A DNA stretch of 64,000 nt, from the NCBI RefSeq assembly GCF_018141545.1, contig NZ_CP064356.1, forward strand, positions 3,361,001 to 3,425,000. Direction: 5' to 3'. Below, in pieces: positions 34,105 through 42,625 of the stretch. The notes under the pieces were generated by a model. It was not told the DNA's origin, made no database searches, and was given only the letters and a program-made list of their open reading frames with translations. Made by a program: the position numbers and the translations under genes. The DNA comes from Miltoncostaea oceani (GTDB taxonomy: Bacteria; Actinomycetota; Thermoleophilia; Miltoncostaeales; Miltoncostaeaceae). The stretch's first letter is position 1. Every line of letters starts with the position of its first letter.

Positions 34105-35466
34105 ATGTCCCGACCCCGCACACCCCGCTGGAGGGCCCCCGCCGCCCTCGCGCTCGGCGCCCTCGTGCTGAGCATGGCGTTCGCCGCCTCCGCCTCCGCC
34201 GCCGAGCGGGCCACGTTCCGCCTGCTCGGCTCGTCGCCGATCTACAACCAGGTCGACGTCCACAAGGCCGCCGGCGGCAGCGTCGCCGTGCGGCCCGCCC
34301 GCTACCACTACCGCATCACCGTCGGGACGGACACCACCGAGGAGTCCGGTCACTGCGTCGACCTCTCTCACTACATCGTCACCGGACGCGACTACCAGGT
34401 GGACCTCCAGACCGCCGCCGACGCGCCCGAGCTCGGCTCCCCCGAGTTCCTCGCCGCCGGCTGGCTCCTGTCGCAGGAGGACGACCTCATCGCCGCCGCC
34501 GCCGACCCGGCCCTCGAGGCCGGCGCGATCCAGGTGGCCGTCTGGCAGCTCTCCGGCCAGGCCCGCGGCCTCGACGCCCCCACCAGCAGCCCCGCCCTCA
34601 ACGCCCGCGTCACCGCCCTGCGCACCCTCGCGATGGGCCGGCAGGTCGCCTCCGCCCTCGACGTCGCCATCGAGGCGCCCGCCAGCGGCACCTGCGTCAA
34701 CCGGGACGCGCTCGTGCGCGTCACCGGCACCCCCGGGGCCGTCGTCGACCTGTCCGTGACCGAGGGGACCGGCACCGTCGCCCCCGCCCAGGTCGTCATC
34801 GAGGAGGACGGCAGCGCCGTCGCCGCGGTCCGCGGCACCACCATCGGCTCCGTCACCGTGTCCGCCACGACGTCCGCGCCGACCCTGCTGCGGGCCACCA
34901 AGCTCAGCGGCCAGACGACCCCCCAGGACCAGCTGCTGCTGCGTCCCGGCACGCTCACCGACACCGCCACCCAGGCGTTCGTGAACTGCGACGTCGGCTC
35001 GTTCTCGCCCCTCGCCCCCGCCGCGCCGTTCGTGCCGCCCGCCCCCGCCACCCCGGTGACCCCGGCGGGCCCCGCGGCGCCGGTGATCGCCCTCGACATG
35101 GACAGCCCGCGCATGGCGGCCCCCGGCGGCATCGCCGTCTACACCCTGCGTGTCACCAACAACGGCGCCCGCACCGCCACCGGCGTGCGCGTACGCCAGC
35201 GCCTCGGCTCCGGCGTCGCCGCCATCAGCGGGCGCGGCCCGAAGGGCTCGACCGTGAGGGTCGCGAAGGGCGCCGCCGCGTGGAAGCTCTCCGCCCTGAA
35301 GGCGGGTCGCTCGGCCACCCTCACCCTGCGGGTCCGCGTGGGCCGCAAGGTCACCGGCGGCATCGCCCGCAGCAGCGCCTCGCTGCACGCCGGCGCCCGG
35401 TCGGCGACGGCCTCCGGCACCACCGCGATCGTGCGGAAGGTGGGCAAGACCGAGCAGGGGTTCTGA
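34105..35466 (+). CDS. Secreted thioester-domain protein with DUF11 domain
   Basis: This 453-aa exported protein begins at ATG 34105, with AGGAG five bases upstream; the frame is open further left but not protein-like. A signal peptide is followed by a region resembling surface thioester (TQXA-type) domains: a Cys in GHCVDLSHYIV, then GWLLSQEDD, and IQVAVWQLSG, where the Gln would form the Cys-Gln thioester used for covalent attachment to host or neighbour surfaces. A bacterial Ig-like stretch and a Pro/Ala-rich linker lead to a DUF11 domain (VYTLRVTNNGARTATGVRV). The end is basic and has no LPXTG or membrane anchor. Confidence 0.68.
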   Translation: MSRPRTPRWRAPAALALGALVLSMAFAASASAAERATFRLLGSSPIYNQVDVHKAAGGSVAVRPARYHYRITVGTDTTEESGHCVDLSHYIVTGRDYQVDLQTAADAPELGSPEFLAAGWLLSQEDDLIAAAADPALEAGAIQVAVWQLSGQARGLDAPTSSPALNARVTALRTLAMGRQVASALDVAIEAPASGTCVNRDALVRVTGTPGAVVDLSVTEGTGTVAPAQVVIEEDGSAVAAVRGTTIGSVTVSATTSAPTLLRATKLSGQTTPQDQLLLRPGTLTDTATQAFVNCDVGSFSPLAPAAPFVPPAPATPVTPAGPAAPVIALDMDSPRMAAPGGIAVYTLRVTNNGARTATGVRVRQRLGSGVAAISGRGPKGSTVRVAKGAAAWKLSALKAGRSATLTLRVRVGRKVTGGIARSSASLHAGARSATASGTTAIVRKVGKTEQGF

Positions 35467-35477
35467 CGGATGCGGCG

Positions 35478-35504
35478 ACGGGCGGGCGCCAAACGCCCGC
35501 CCGT
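35478..35504 (+). terminator. GC-rich terminator hairpin
   Basis: ACGGGCGGGCG (35478-35488) pairs perfectly with CGCCCGCCCGT (35494-35504) across a CCAAA loop, eleven bases after the thioester-protein stop codon. No T-run follows. Confidence 0.7.
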
Positions 35505-35514
35505 TCGGCGAGCA

Positions 35515-35608
35515 CCCTTGGCCATCACTTAGCCGACGGGCCAAGGGCATTCCCCCCGGGGATCTGCCAACCTCGTTTCCCGGTCGGTCCGTGCCGATGT
35601 CGACCGGG
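35515..35608 (+). promoter_or_regulatory. Structured leader upstream of the 57-aa gene
   Basis: Two perfect inverted repeats lie here: CCCTTGGCC (35515-35523) with GGCCAAGGG (35539-35547), and CCCGGTCG (35579-35586) with CGACCGGG (35601-35608). They precede the small gene at 35635 and follow a separate terminator, so they may form a folded 5' untranslated region. I do not recognise a known riboswitch class. Confidence 0.35.
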
Positions 35609-35634
35609 CAACCCACGCACCCGAGGGGGAACCG

Positions 35635-35808
35635 ATGAGCAGTGTCATCCTCGATCCCGCCGCAGAGCTCGAGCGGGCGACCAGCGACTACCTCGCCGTC
35701 TCCCGCAACTCGCACCTCTACGCGACGACCGCCGACTACGAGCTCGCCGAGCGCAAGGCGTGGGAGCGCATGGCCGAGGCCGCGGCCGCGGTAGAGGCCG
35801 CCGGCTGA
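35635..35808 (+). CDS. Small protein of unknown function (57 aa)
   Basis: The ATG at 35635 has a strong GAGGGGGA ribosome site at good spacing and opens a 57-codon frame ending at TGA 35808. The product begins MSSVILDPAAELERATSDYL and is predicted to be helical and acidic, with no signal or membrane segment. The upstream hairpins and a downstream hairpin frame it as its own transcription unit. Function unknown. Confidence 0.65.
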   Translation: MSSVILDPAAELERATSDYLAVSRNSHLYATTADYELAERKAWERMAEAAAAVEAAG

Positions 35809-35841
35809 TCCCGGACCCGAACGCAGGCTGACACGGGGGGT

Positions 35842-35865
35842 CGGCGCCGCAGGAGCGCGGCGCCG
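35842..35865. terminator. Hairpin after the 57-aa gene
   Basis: CGGCGCCGC (35842-35850) pairs with GCGGCGCCG (35857-35865) around a six-base loop, between the small gene and the PAC2 gene. It may terminate the former. Confidence 0.5.
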
Positions 35866-35887
35866 CCCCACCTGTCAACATCACCCC

Positions 35888-36760
35888 ATGGCCGAGCTGA
35901 ACTGGGATGAGCGCCCCTCCGATCTGCGCGATCCCGTCATGGTCGCCGCCTTCGGGGGATGGAACGACGCCGCCGCCGCCGCTTCGAGCGCCGTCGTGTT
36001 CCTCGGCGAGAAGTTCGCCGCCACCCGGGTCGCCGCGATCGACCCCGAGGAGTTCTACGACTTCCAGGCGACCCGCCCGCTGATCGACCTGACGAGCGGC
36101 GACGGCAACGCCGCCGTGGTGTGGCCCGAGGTCGAGGTGCTCGTCGCCCGGCCCGCCGACTCGTCGCGCGACTTCATCCTCGTCGCCGGCGCGGAGCCGT
36201 CGATGCGGTGGCGCGCCTTCTGCGGGATCCTCCTCGACGCCGCCGGCACCCTCGGCGTGCGCCGCGTGGTCACGCTCGGCTCCCTCCTCGCCGACGTCGT
36301 CCACAACCACCCGATCCGCCTCACCGGCATGGCGTCCGACCCGGCGTTGATCTCCGGCATGAACTTCCGGCCGCCGAGCTACGCCGGCCCCACCGGGATC
36401 GTCGGCGTGCTGCACCATGCGGCCACCGAGGCCGGGTTCGAGAGCGTCTCGATGTGGGCGCCCGTCTCCCACTACGCCGCCGGGCTGACGAACGCGAAGG
36501 GCAGCCTCGCCCTCATCCGCGCGCTGGAGCGCGTCACGGGGATCGACGTGGAGGCCGGCGACCTCGAACGCGCCGCCGACTCCTTCGAGAACCAGGTCGC
36601 CCGCGCCGTCGAGGCCGAGCCGCGACTACGCCAGCTCGTCGAGCAGCTCGAGGACGCCGCCGAGCGTGCCGGCGACGGCCCCCAGGAGGACCTTCCCACC
36701 GGCGACGAGCTCGCCGCCGAGCTGGAGAAGTTCCTCCGCGAACGGGACGACCCGGCCTAG
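35888..36760 (+). CDS. PAC2 family protein
   Basis: This 290-aa protein is of the PAC2 (proteasome assembly chaperone 2-like) family found in proteasome-bearing actinobacteria. Typical features are the opening VMVAAFGGWNDAAAAAS, the middle RRVVTLGSLLADVVHNHPI, and PTGIVGVLHHAATEAGFESVSMWAPVSHY. The last 60 residues form an acidic helix (LRQLVEQLEDAAERAG, ELAAELEKFLRERD). No membrane segment is present. Its last four bases overlap the end of the convergent membrane-protein gene. The exact biochemical role of bacterial PAC2 proteins is unsettled. Confidence 0.88.
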   Translation: MAELNWDERPSDLRDPVMVAAFGGWNDAAAAASSAVVFLGEKFAATRVAAIDPEEFYDFQATRPLIDLTSGDGNAAVVWPEVEVLVARPADSSRDFILVAGAEPSMRWRAFCGILLDAAGTLGVRRVVTLGSLLADVVHNHPIRLTGMASDPALISGMNFRPPSYAGPTGIVGVLHHAATEAGFESVSMWAPVSHYAAGLTNAKGSLALIRALERVTGIDVEAGDLERAADSFENQVARAVEAEPRLRQLVEQLEDAAERAGDGPQEDLPTGDELAAELEKFLRERDDPA

Positions 36761-37431
36761 CCGGTCCCCTCCGCCGGCCGTCCGCGGCGGCGGTCCCACC
36801 GGGAGCCGGGGCGCGCGGGACGGATCGCCCCGACCAGGCCGACGGGCCACAGCAGGAACCCGACGACCCCCGTCACCCACTTGCCCTTCGCCAGGCAGAC
36901 CACCGCCGTGACCACCGAGAGGGCGTGGTAGGCGACGATCGCGACGCCCCCGGCGGGGTCGGCGCCCGAGATCACCCGCCCCCAGAACGGCGCGCCCAGC
37001 GCGACCATCGTGATCAGGACCGTCGCCACGATCACGGCGTCGATGGAGCGGCGGCCCTCCTCGGTCCAGTAGACGTCGCGGAGGTGCAGCCACAGGGCGT
37101 ACTCGTCGAGCACCAGGGCGGCGCCCACGCCGAACGCCGTCGGGATCAGCCACCACAGCCACCACGGCGGATCCGGGTCGAACGCGATCTCCGTGAACCC
37201 CGCCCCCAGCAGGAGGAAGATCCCCGGCACCAGGTGGTGGATGCGGGTGTCGCCGAGCGACAGGTTGCCGGGGCCGATGCCGCGGCGGGTCATGTGGGCG
37301 TACCCACGGACGCACCCGAACGTCACGAGGAACGCCAGCAGCACCATCTGCGCCGGCCGGAACCCGGCGCGGACGACCTCGTCGTCGAACGCCTGGACGA
37401 CGGGGAACGCATCCGACAGCCGGTCACCCAT
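36757..37431 (-). CDS. Integral membrane protein, unknown function
   Basis: This 224-aa protein has about five to six hydrophobic segments (MVLLAFLVTFGCVRGY, HHLVPGIFLLLGAGF, WWLWWLIPTAFGVGAALVL, DAVIVATVLITMVALGAPF, VAYHALSVVTAVVCLAKG). A conserved loop reads LDEYALWLHLRDVYWTEEGRRSIDAV, a pattern I know from unnamed actinobacterial membrane proteins. It starts at ATG 37431 and ends ten bases before the VanW gene, which lies downstream on the same strand. No transport or enzyme motif stands out. Confidence 0.7.
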   Translation of the reverse strand: MGDRLSDAFPVVQAFDDEVVRAGFRPAQMVLLAFLVTFGCVRGYAHMTRRGIGPGNLSLGDTRIHHLVPGIFLLLGAGFTEIAFDPDPPWWLWWLIPTAFGVGAALVLDEYALWLHLRDVYWTEEGRRSIDAVIVATVLITMVALGAPFWGRVISGADPAGGVAIVAYHALSVVTAVVCLAKGKWVTGVVGFLLWPVGLVGAIRPARPGSRWDRRRGRPAEGTG

Positions 37432-37441
37432 TGCGCGGACG

Positions 37442-39088
37442 CTACTCGCCGGCGGGGGGCGCCTTGTAGGACCACGTGTACCGCTCGTCGCGCTTCAGCT
37501 CGTCGCCCGCCCACACCTTGCGGGTGTACGCCACCGAGAACGCCGTCCCCTCCACCGGGTCGCCCGTCGTCTCCGTCGCGACGCGGCGCCCCAGCTTCGA
37601 CGAGTACATCCGCACCGTGATGCCCGAGTCGTCGGCCTCGGCGGTGATCAGGAGCCCCGCCGGCCAGTCGTTCTCGAAGACCATCTCCGGGCCGCCCCAC
37701 GACACCGTCGCCTCACGCCCCGGCGGGTACCGCGTGATCCAGAACTCGTGGGGGGTGTGGGTCACGATGCGCATGCCCGCGAAGAACGCCGCGTTGAACG
37801 TCGTCGTCGAGACCTGGCTGACCCCGCCGCCGACGGCGTCCTCCAGCTCCCCCGCGTTGATCTGCGGCGCCGGGACGAACCCGCGCGCGCGGGTCCGCTC
37901 GCCGAGCACCTCGTTGAGGGAGAACGTCCCGCCCGGCGCGATGACGGTCCCGTCGAGGATCTCGGCGGCCTTCCGGATGTTCGTCACCCGCGGTGCACAG
38001 CAGGTGTAGGGGGTGCGGAACTCGCTCACCTGCTCGCGGATCCGCAGCCGCTGCGCGTCGGCCGTGGAGCGGGCGGGGGCGACGGCGGTGATCGCGACGC
38101 GCACCGGGCGCGTCCCCGTCCGCGCCTCGATGCGGCGGGCGAGGGTCGCGGCGTCCAGCTCCCGGCCCTCGGTCGCCGCGAGCACCCGCACGCGGCCGCC
38201 GGACACTGCGAACGTCGCCGAGCGCGCCTCGCGCAGCACCCCGTCGTAGGCGGGCGCCACCGCCGCGGCGATCGTCGCGGGGTCGAGCTCCACCGCGATC
38301 CCCCCGCCGTCCGCCGCCGGGAACCGCAGCGCCGACAGGAGTGTCGGCCGGTCCACCGTCGTCGACCGCCCGCCGCCGGTGACGCGCACCTTCCGGGACA
38401 CCATCCGCAGCGCCGTGGCACGGGCCTCCTGCGCCTGGGCGTCGCTGACCGTCGGCTCCACCACCACGACGGGGAGCTCCACCCGGCGCGCCAGGGTGCC
38501 GAGGCGCCGCTCCAGCGCGGCGGGGTCCACCGCGCGGCCCGCCTTCGCCGGCGTCACGACGACCCGCCCGCCCCCGACGCCGACCCGCGCGGGACGCCCC
38601 GGGGTGTCGACGGCCGCCGTGACGCGGGCGACGAGCGCCCTCGCGCGTGCCGACGTGACCCGGTACCGCAGCGGCACGTCACGACCGGCCTCCCAGCCCA
38701 CCTCGGCGCGGATGCGGTTCCACAACGACGGGGTCTCGAGCGCGGTCTGCACCGCCAGGCGCGCCCGCGGCACCGGGCCGAGGTCGCCGACGGGGACGGA
38801 CATGGGGAAGCCGGGCTCCCCCTCGAACACGATCTCCACGTCGCCGGTGGGGTCGGGCGCGCCGGCGAGCACGGCGCGCTCGGCCTCCGACGCGCTCAAC
38901 CCCCCGACGTCGACGCCGGCGATCGTCACGCCGGCGGGCACGCGGTCGGAGGGGGCCGAGGCGACCCGCACGGCGACCAGCCCGACCGACCCGAGCAGGA
39001 CGACGAGACCGGCGATGACGGCGACGAGGGTCTCGGGGCGTCGTGGACGGGGGAGGCGCACGACGGCCCAGTGTGCCACCACCCGCAC
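37442..39088 (-). CDS. VanW family cell-wall protein with PG-binding-like repeats
   Basis: This 548-aa membrane-anchored exported protein has one N-terminal hydrophobic segment (ETLVAVIAGLVVLLGSVGLVAV). Two YoaR-like putative peptidoglycan-binding repeats follow (VPAGVTIAGVDVGGLSASEAERAV, DPATIAAAVAPAYDGVLREAR). The VanW domain is C-terminal, with YTCCAPRVTNIRKAAEILDG, ITPGGTFSLNEV-like PGGTFSLNEVLGERT, GGGVSQVSTTTFNAAFF and EATVSWGGPEMVFENDWP. VanW proteins occur beside vancomycin-resistance genes, but most are general wall proteins. There are two GTG starts (39088 and 39061), neither with a strong ribosome site. Confidence 0.85.
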   Translation of the reverse strand: MRVVAHWAVVRLPRPRRPETLVAVIAGLVVLLGSVGLVAVRVASAPSDRVPAGVTIAGVDVGGLSASEAERAVLAGAPDPTGDVEIVFEGEPGFPMSVPVGDLGPVPRARLAVQTALETPSLWNRIRAEVGWEAGRDVPLRYRVTSARARALVARVTAAVDTPGRPARVGVGGGRVVVTPAKAGRAVDPAALERRLGTLARRVELPVVVVEPTVSDAQAQEARATALRMVSRKVRVTGGGRSTTVDRPTLLSALRFPAADGGGIAVELDPATIAAAVAPAYDGVLREARSATFAVSGGRVRVLAATEGRELDAATLARRIEARTGTRPVRVAITAVAPARSTADAQRLRIREQVSEFRTPYTCCAPRVTNIRKAAEILDGTVIAPGGTFSLNEVLGERTRARGFVPAPQINAGELEDAVGGGVSQVSTTTFNAAFFAGMRIVTHTPHEFWITRYPPGREATVSWGGPEMVFENDWPAGLLITAEADDSGITVRMYSSKLGRRVATETTGDPVEGTAFSVAYTRKVWAGDELKRDERYTWSYKAPPAGE

Positions 39089-39123
39089 CCCGGCCCGAAC
39101 GGCCGGGTCCCGCCGGCCCGGCC

Positions 39124-39286
39124 TAGTGTCCCGATTCGGAGGTTCGTCTGCAGTTCCCGAGCGAATCGCAAGCGAGGCAAGGACGCAGGTCAGGCCCGGT
39201 ATCGGGAATACCGGGCCTGCCGAGGACGCAGCATCGCGCCGCGATGCAGCCGGGAAGTGCCACCGAACGTCCGCATCGGGGCACTA
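39124..39286. mobile_element. MITE-like element with imperfect terminal inverted repeats
   Basis: The left end TAGTGTCCCGATTCGGAGG (39124 onward) and the reverse complement of the right end (TAGTGCCCCGATGCGGACG, ending at 39286) match at 19 of 23 positions over 39124-39146/39264-39286. The similarity continues more loosely inward to about 41 bases. Inside are a perfect 12-bp stem (39191-39202 with 39208-39219, loop CGGGA) and a palindrome at 39231-39247 (GCATCGCG-C-CGCGATGC). There is no open frame of its own. The outer TA/TA could be a target duplication of a Tc1/IS630-type transposase acting in trans. The right end supplies the TAG stop of the adjacent minus-strand gene. Confidence 0.65.
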
Positions 39287-39643
39287 ACGGCGGGCCGGCA
39301 CGCCCTCCCGGAGGGCGTCGCGGACGCGCCGGAGGCCGTCGGCGGCCATCCGCTCCGCCGCCGTGCGCAAGCGGTGGCGGGCGACGAGCGCGTCCAGCTC
39401 GCGACGGCTCCGCGCCGCCGCGACCCGGGCCCCGGTGCGCTCGTACCGGGCGACGGCCCGGCCCGCGCGACGCGACGACGACGGGTCGCGCCCCGCCGCC
39501 AGGTGCGCGCACGCGGCGGCGGCGAGGTCGTCGAGCACCGCCTCGGCGGCGGCCCGGGAACGGCGCAGCGCGGTCCGGCGGGCGGACGCACCCGCCACCA
39601 CCAGCAGTCCGACCGCGAGGGCCACCACGATCAGCTCGACCAC
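39284..39643 (-). CDS. Small membrane-anchored helical protein, 3' end altered by element
   Basis: This 119-aa protein has an N-terminal membrane segment (VELIVVALAVGLLVVAGAS) followed by an arginine/alanine-rich helical body (RRTALRRSRAAAEAVLDDLAAAA and similar). No family is recognised. GTG 39643 starts the frame. Its TAG stop lies within the terminal bases of the MITE-like element, so the native C terminus was probably longer or different before insertion. Confidence 0.55.
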   Translation of the reverse strand: MVELIVVALAVGLLVVAGASARRTALRRSRAAAEAVLDDLAAAACAHLAAGRDPSSSRRAGRAVARYERTGARVAAARSRRELDALVARHRLRTAAERMAADGLRRVRDALREGVPARR

Positions 39644-39674
39644 GTACCGAGGGTAGCGCGGGACGGCCCGGCGG

Positions 39675-40814
39675 TCATGCGCAGGGGCCGGTGCCCACCG
39701 GGGTGAGCGGCCCCGCCAGCCCGCGGCGGATCGGTCCCGGCGGCACCGCCGCTCCCGAGTCGCCGTCGGGGCTGCCGCCGAAGATCATCGCCACCACCCG
39801 GCCCGACGGGTCGACGACCGGCCCGCCGCTGCTGCCCGGTCCGAGGCTCCCCGCCGTGACGACGACGCTCCGGGCACCGGCGCCGTCGCCGTAGGCGTCG
39901 GGCGCGAACACCGTGCGCGGCCCCGCCGCCGTGACGGTCTCGGCGGTGAGCGCACCGCCGCCGGGGTAGCCGAGCAGCACGACCGTCTGGCCGGTCCGCG
40001 GCGCGTCGCCGAGCGGCAGCGACGGCAGGCCGAGGCCGTCGATGCGCAACAGGGCGACGTCGTCGTCGCCGTCCACGTGGACCGCGCGGGCCGTCAGCGT
40101 GCGGCCGTCCGGGGTGATCGCCTCCGTCGTCGCCTGGCCGGCGACGACGTGGGCGTTGGTCGCCACGAGGTCGTCGGCGACCACCCAGGCGCTCCCCTGC
40201 TTCACCAGCCCGCAGGCACGGCCGCGCAGCTGCAGCACCGACCCCTGGGCGCGGGCCGCGGTGGCGCTCGCCGAGACCGACGCGTCGGGGGGCGGCAGCA
40301 CCGCCGCGGGCAGCGGCAGCAGCGGGAACGGGTCGACGCGGGCGAGGGCGCCCAGCACCCGGTCCGGCGGGAGGGCGCGCAGCGCCGCGCTCAGGATCGT
40401 GGAGCGCTGCACCTCGCCGCGCAGGGCCGCCACCCGGTCACCCGGCTGGTAGAGCGCGACGGCGGCGATCAGCCACGCCAGGGCGAGCCCGAGGAGCGCG
40501 CCGACCACCAGCCCCCCGGCGCGGTCGAACCGCCGGGCCGACCCGTGCATCGCGCGGCGGCGCAGCGGCGCGACGAGGGTCAGCAGCACCGCCTGGACCA
40601 GGGTCGCGCCGACGATCGCGCCCCCCAGGGAGACGAGCGGCAGCCACACCGACTCCCGCCCGTCCGGCAGGGCCAGCGGCGCGAGGCGCGAGCCGGCGAT
40701 CGCCCCCGCCGCGAGCCCGGTGAGGGAGACGACCTGCTCGATCAGCCCGCGCGACGTGCCGAACAGCGCCCAGATCACCATCCAGGCGATCACGATCCCG
40801 TCGACGGGCGTCAC
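39675..40814 (-). CDS. MarP-like membrane serine protease (CvpA domain plus trypsin-like domain)
   Basis: This 379-aa protein has the architecture of mycobacterial MarP (Rv3671c), a periplasmic protease for acid and oxidative stress. Four N-terminal membrane segments form a CvpA/colicin-V-like domain (PVDGIVIAWMVIWALFGTSRG first). An extracytoplasmic chymotrypsin-fold domain follows, with the catalytic His in VATNAHVV, Asp in DDDVALLRI and Ser in GPGSSGGPVV. Two cysteines (RACGLV and the C-terminal GPCA) could form the disulfide known in MarP. It starts at GTG 40814 and is divergent from the DsbA-like gene 65 bases away. Confidence 0.88.
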   Translation of the reverse strand: MTPVDGIVIAWMVIWALFGTSRGLIEQVVSLTGLAAGAIAGSRLAPLALPDGRESVWLPLVSLGGAIVGATLVQAVLLTLVAPLRRRAMHGSARRFDRAGGLVVGALLGLALAWLIAAVALYQPGDRVAALRGEVQRSTILSAALRALPPDRVLGALARVDPFPLLPLPAAVLPPPDASVSASATAARAQGSVLQLRGRACGLVKQGSAWVVADDLVATNAHVVAGQATTEAITPDGRTLTARAVHVDGDDDVALLRIDGLGLPSLPLGDAPRTGQTVVLLGYPGGGALTAETVTAAGPRTVFAPDAYGDGAGARSVVVTAGSLGPGSSGGPVVDPSGRVVAMIFGGSPDGDSGAAVPPGPIRRGLAGPLTPVGTGPCA

Positions 40815-40879
40815 CGGGGCGCCCGCCCGCGCGTCCGCCTACGCTGGGGTCGTCGTCCCCCCAGAGCACGGAGGAGCCG

Positions 40880-41518
40880 GTGGCCGAGGACCAGGAACCC
40901 GTCCACGTCACGATCTGGAGCGACGTGGTGTGCCCGTTCTGCAACGTCGCCCGCGAGCGCGCCGCATGGCTGCGCGACGCCGGGGCGCGGGTCGAGTGGC
41001 TCCCGTACGACCTCCACCCCGAGTACCCGCCGGAGGGCATCGCCCGCGCCGACCTGATGCGGCGCTTCCCGCCCGGCGCGGAGGACAACGTGCGGCGCAT
41101 GAACGAGGAGGCCGGGCTCGCGTACAACCCGCACCCCGAGCGCATCCCCAACACCCGCCGCGCCCTCGAGCTGATCGAGTGGGGCCGCGCCCAGGGGGTC
41201 GGCGACGCGCTCCACGAGCGGGTCATGGACGCCTACTGGACCGAGGGGCGCGACATCAGCGGCTGGGACGAGCTGGAGCCGATCGTCGCGGAGGTCGGGC
41301 TCGACCCGGCGCAGGCGCGCGAGGAGGTCGACGCCGGGCTCTTCCGCGACGCCGTCGACGCATCCACCCGCCACGCGCAGCAGGCGGGAATCTCGGCGGT
41401 CCCGGCGTTCGTGCTCGACGGCCGCCTGCTCGTGAGCGGGGCGCAGCCGCACGAGGTCTTCACGCGGGCGCTGGAGCAGGTGGCGGCCATGCGCGCCGAG
41501 GGTCCGGCGGGCGGCTGA
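40880..41518 (+). CDS. DsbA-family oxidoreductase, FrnE-like
   Basis: This 212-aa thioredoxin-fold protein has the active site CPFC (in IWSDVVCPFCNVARERA) near residues 20-23 and the helical insertion of DsbA/FrnE proteins. The cis-proline loop reads ISAVPAFVLDGRLLVSGAQP. There is no signal peptide, so it is probably a cytoplasmic disulfide or glutathione-like oxidoreductase of the FrnE type and not a periplasmic DsbA. GTG 40880 has a GGAGGAG site. Confidence 0.87.
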   Translation: MAEDQEPVHVTIWSDVVCPFCNVARERAAWLRDAGARVEWLPYDLHPEYPPEGIARADLMRRFPPGAEDNVRRMNEEAGLAYNPHPERIPNTRRALELIEWGRAQGVGDALHERVMDAYWTEGRDISGWDELEPIVAEVGLDPAQAREEVDAGLFRDAVDASTRHAQQAGISAVPAFVLDGRLLVSGAQPHEVFTRALEQVAAMRAEGPAGG

Positions 41519-41614
41519 CCGGGGCATCCGGGGAGTGTGGCACGCCCCGTGCCGGGCGCGGGAGCCCCCCGGCATGGGAGATTCCGGCGGGACGCCGTCG
41601 GAGGAGGACAGGTT

Positions 41615-42028
41615 GTGGAGGATCTACCCGCGCCCGAGGACATGCGGGGGATGACCGTGCGTGACCGGCACGGGCTGATCGCCGGCCGCGTCGTCGACCT
41701 GTACGTCGACGCCGCGACCGGGACGATCCGCTACATGGGCGTCGCCGTCGGGCGACGCGTGCGCGGCCAGGCGCTGGTGCCGCTGGACGACGTGGTCGCC
41801 ACGTCGGACCCGCTCGACGTGGAGCTGCAGGTGCCGTACACCCGCGCCGAGGTCCGCTCCGCGCCGGTCTGCCCCGACGCCGGCGCCCCCACCGTGGCGG
41901 TGGAGGTCGCGGTGCGCCGCCACTTCTCCCAGGCGGGTGCGCTGCGGGAGGGCCCGGACACGCCGCTCGCGGACGTCGGCGGCGAGCCGGATCCGACGCT
42001 GGTGCGGACGGTGCGCTGGGGGACGTGA
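41615..42028 (+). CDS. PRC-barrel domain protein
   Basis: This 137-aa protein contains the PRC-barrel pattern MTVRDRHGLIAGRVVDLYVDAATGTIRYMGVAV followed by LVPLDDVVATSD. These small beta-barrels bind RNA or protein and occur in photosynthetic reaction centres and RimM. GTG 41615 is chosen for the strong GGAGGAGG site seven bases upstream. The C-terminal 60 residues are not recognised. Confidence 0.8.
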   Translation: MEDLPAPEDMRGMTVRDRHGLIAGRVVDLYVDAATGTIRYMGVAVGRRVRGQALVPLDDVVATSDPLDVELQVPYTRAEVRSAPVCPDAGAPTVAVEVAVRRHFSQAGALREGPDTPLADVGGEPDPTLVRTVRWGT

Positions 42029-42145
42029 CGGCGGCCGGCACGCCCTCGGGGCGATGCCGGCACGGACGCGTGCGGAGGTGCGTCCGGCCCGGGGGTCAGG
42101 ATGGGTGGCGTTCGCAGCCGGCATCCGATGTGTGGAGGTGGCGAC

Positions 42146-42616
42146 ATGCCCGCCGACCTGAACCGCGTCACCCTGGTGGGGCGCCTGACGCGTGATCCGG
42201 AGCTGCGCCACACCGGTGGCGGGGACCCGATCTGCTCGATCCGCCTGGCGTGCTCGAGCCGTGGACGCGGCGACGACGGCCAGTGGACCGACAAGCCCAA
42301 CTACTTCGACGTGACGGTCTTCGGCCGTCAGGCCGAGACCGCCTCGACGTACCTCGCCAAGGGACGGCGGATCGGCGTCGACGGTCGCCTGTCGTGGCGT
42401 GAGTGGCAGGCCCAGGACGGCAGCAAGCGCCAGTCCGTCGAGGTGATCGCCAACGACGTCTTCTTCCTCGACAGCCGCGGCGACGGCGAGGGCGGCGGCG
42501 GCTGGCAGGAGCGGCGCAACGCCGACGACCTCGCCCCGGTGGGCGCCGCGGCGTCCGGCGGCGGCTCGTCGAACGGCGGCGGCGCGGCGGCCGGGGACAC
42601 CGACATCCCGTTCTGA
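42146..42616 (+). CDS. ssb: Single-stranded DNA-binding protein
   Basis: This 156-aa SSB has an OB fold starting DLNRVTLVGRLTRDPELRHT, the core strand NYFDVTVFGRQAETASTYLAKG and GRLSWREWQAQDGSKRQSVEV. A glycine-rich tail ends in DTDIPF, the acidic tip that recruits replication and repair partners. ATG 42146 is preceded by GGAGGTG. It stands alone without rpsF or rplI, so it may be a second SSB rather than the replication copy. Confidence 0.93.
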   Translation: MPADLNRVTLVGRLTRDPELRHTGGGDPICSIRLACSSRGRGDDGQWTDKPNYFDVTVFGRQAETASTYLAKGRRIGVDGRLSWREWQAQDGSKRQSVEVIANDVFFLDSRGDGEGGGGWQERRNADDLAPVGAAASGGGSSNGGGAAAGDTDIPF

Positions 42617-42625
42617 CCGACCCCC

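Noticed and set aside
33996-35831. Plus-strand frame overlapping the thioester-protein gene
   Set aside because: The translation is almost entirely Arg/Pro/Gly; the alternative frame has a signal peptide, domains and an RBS.
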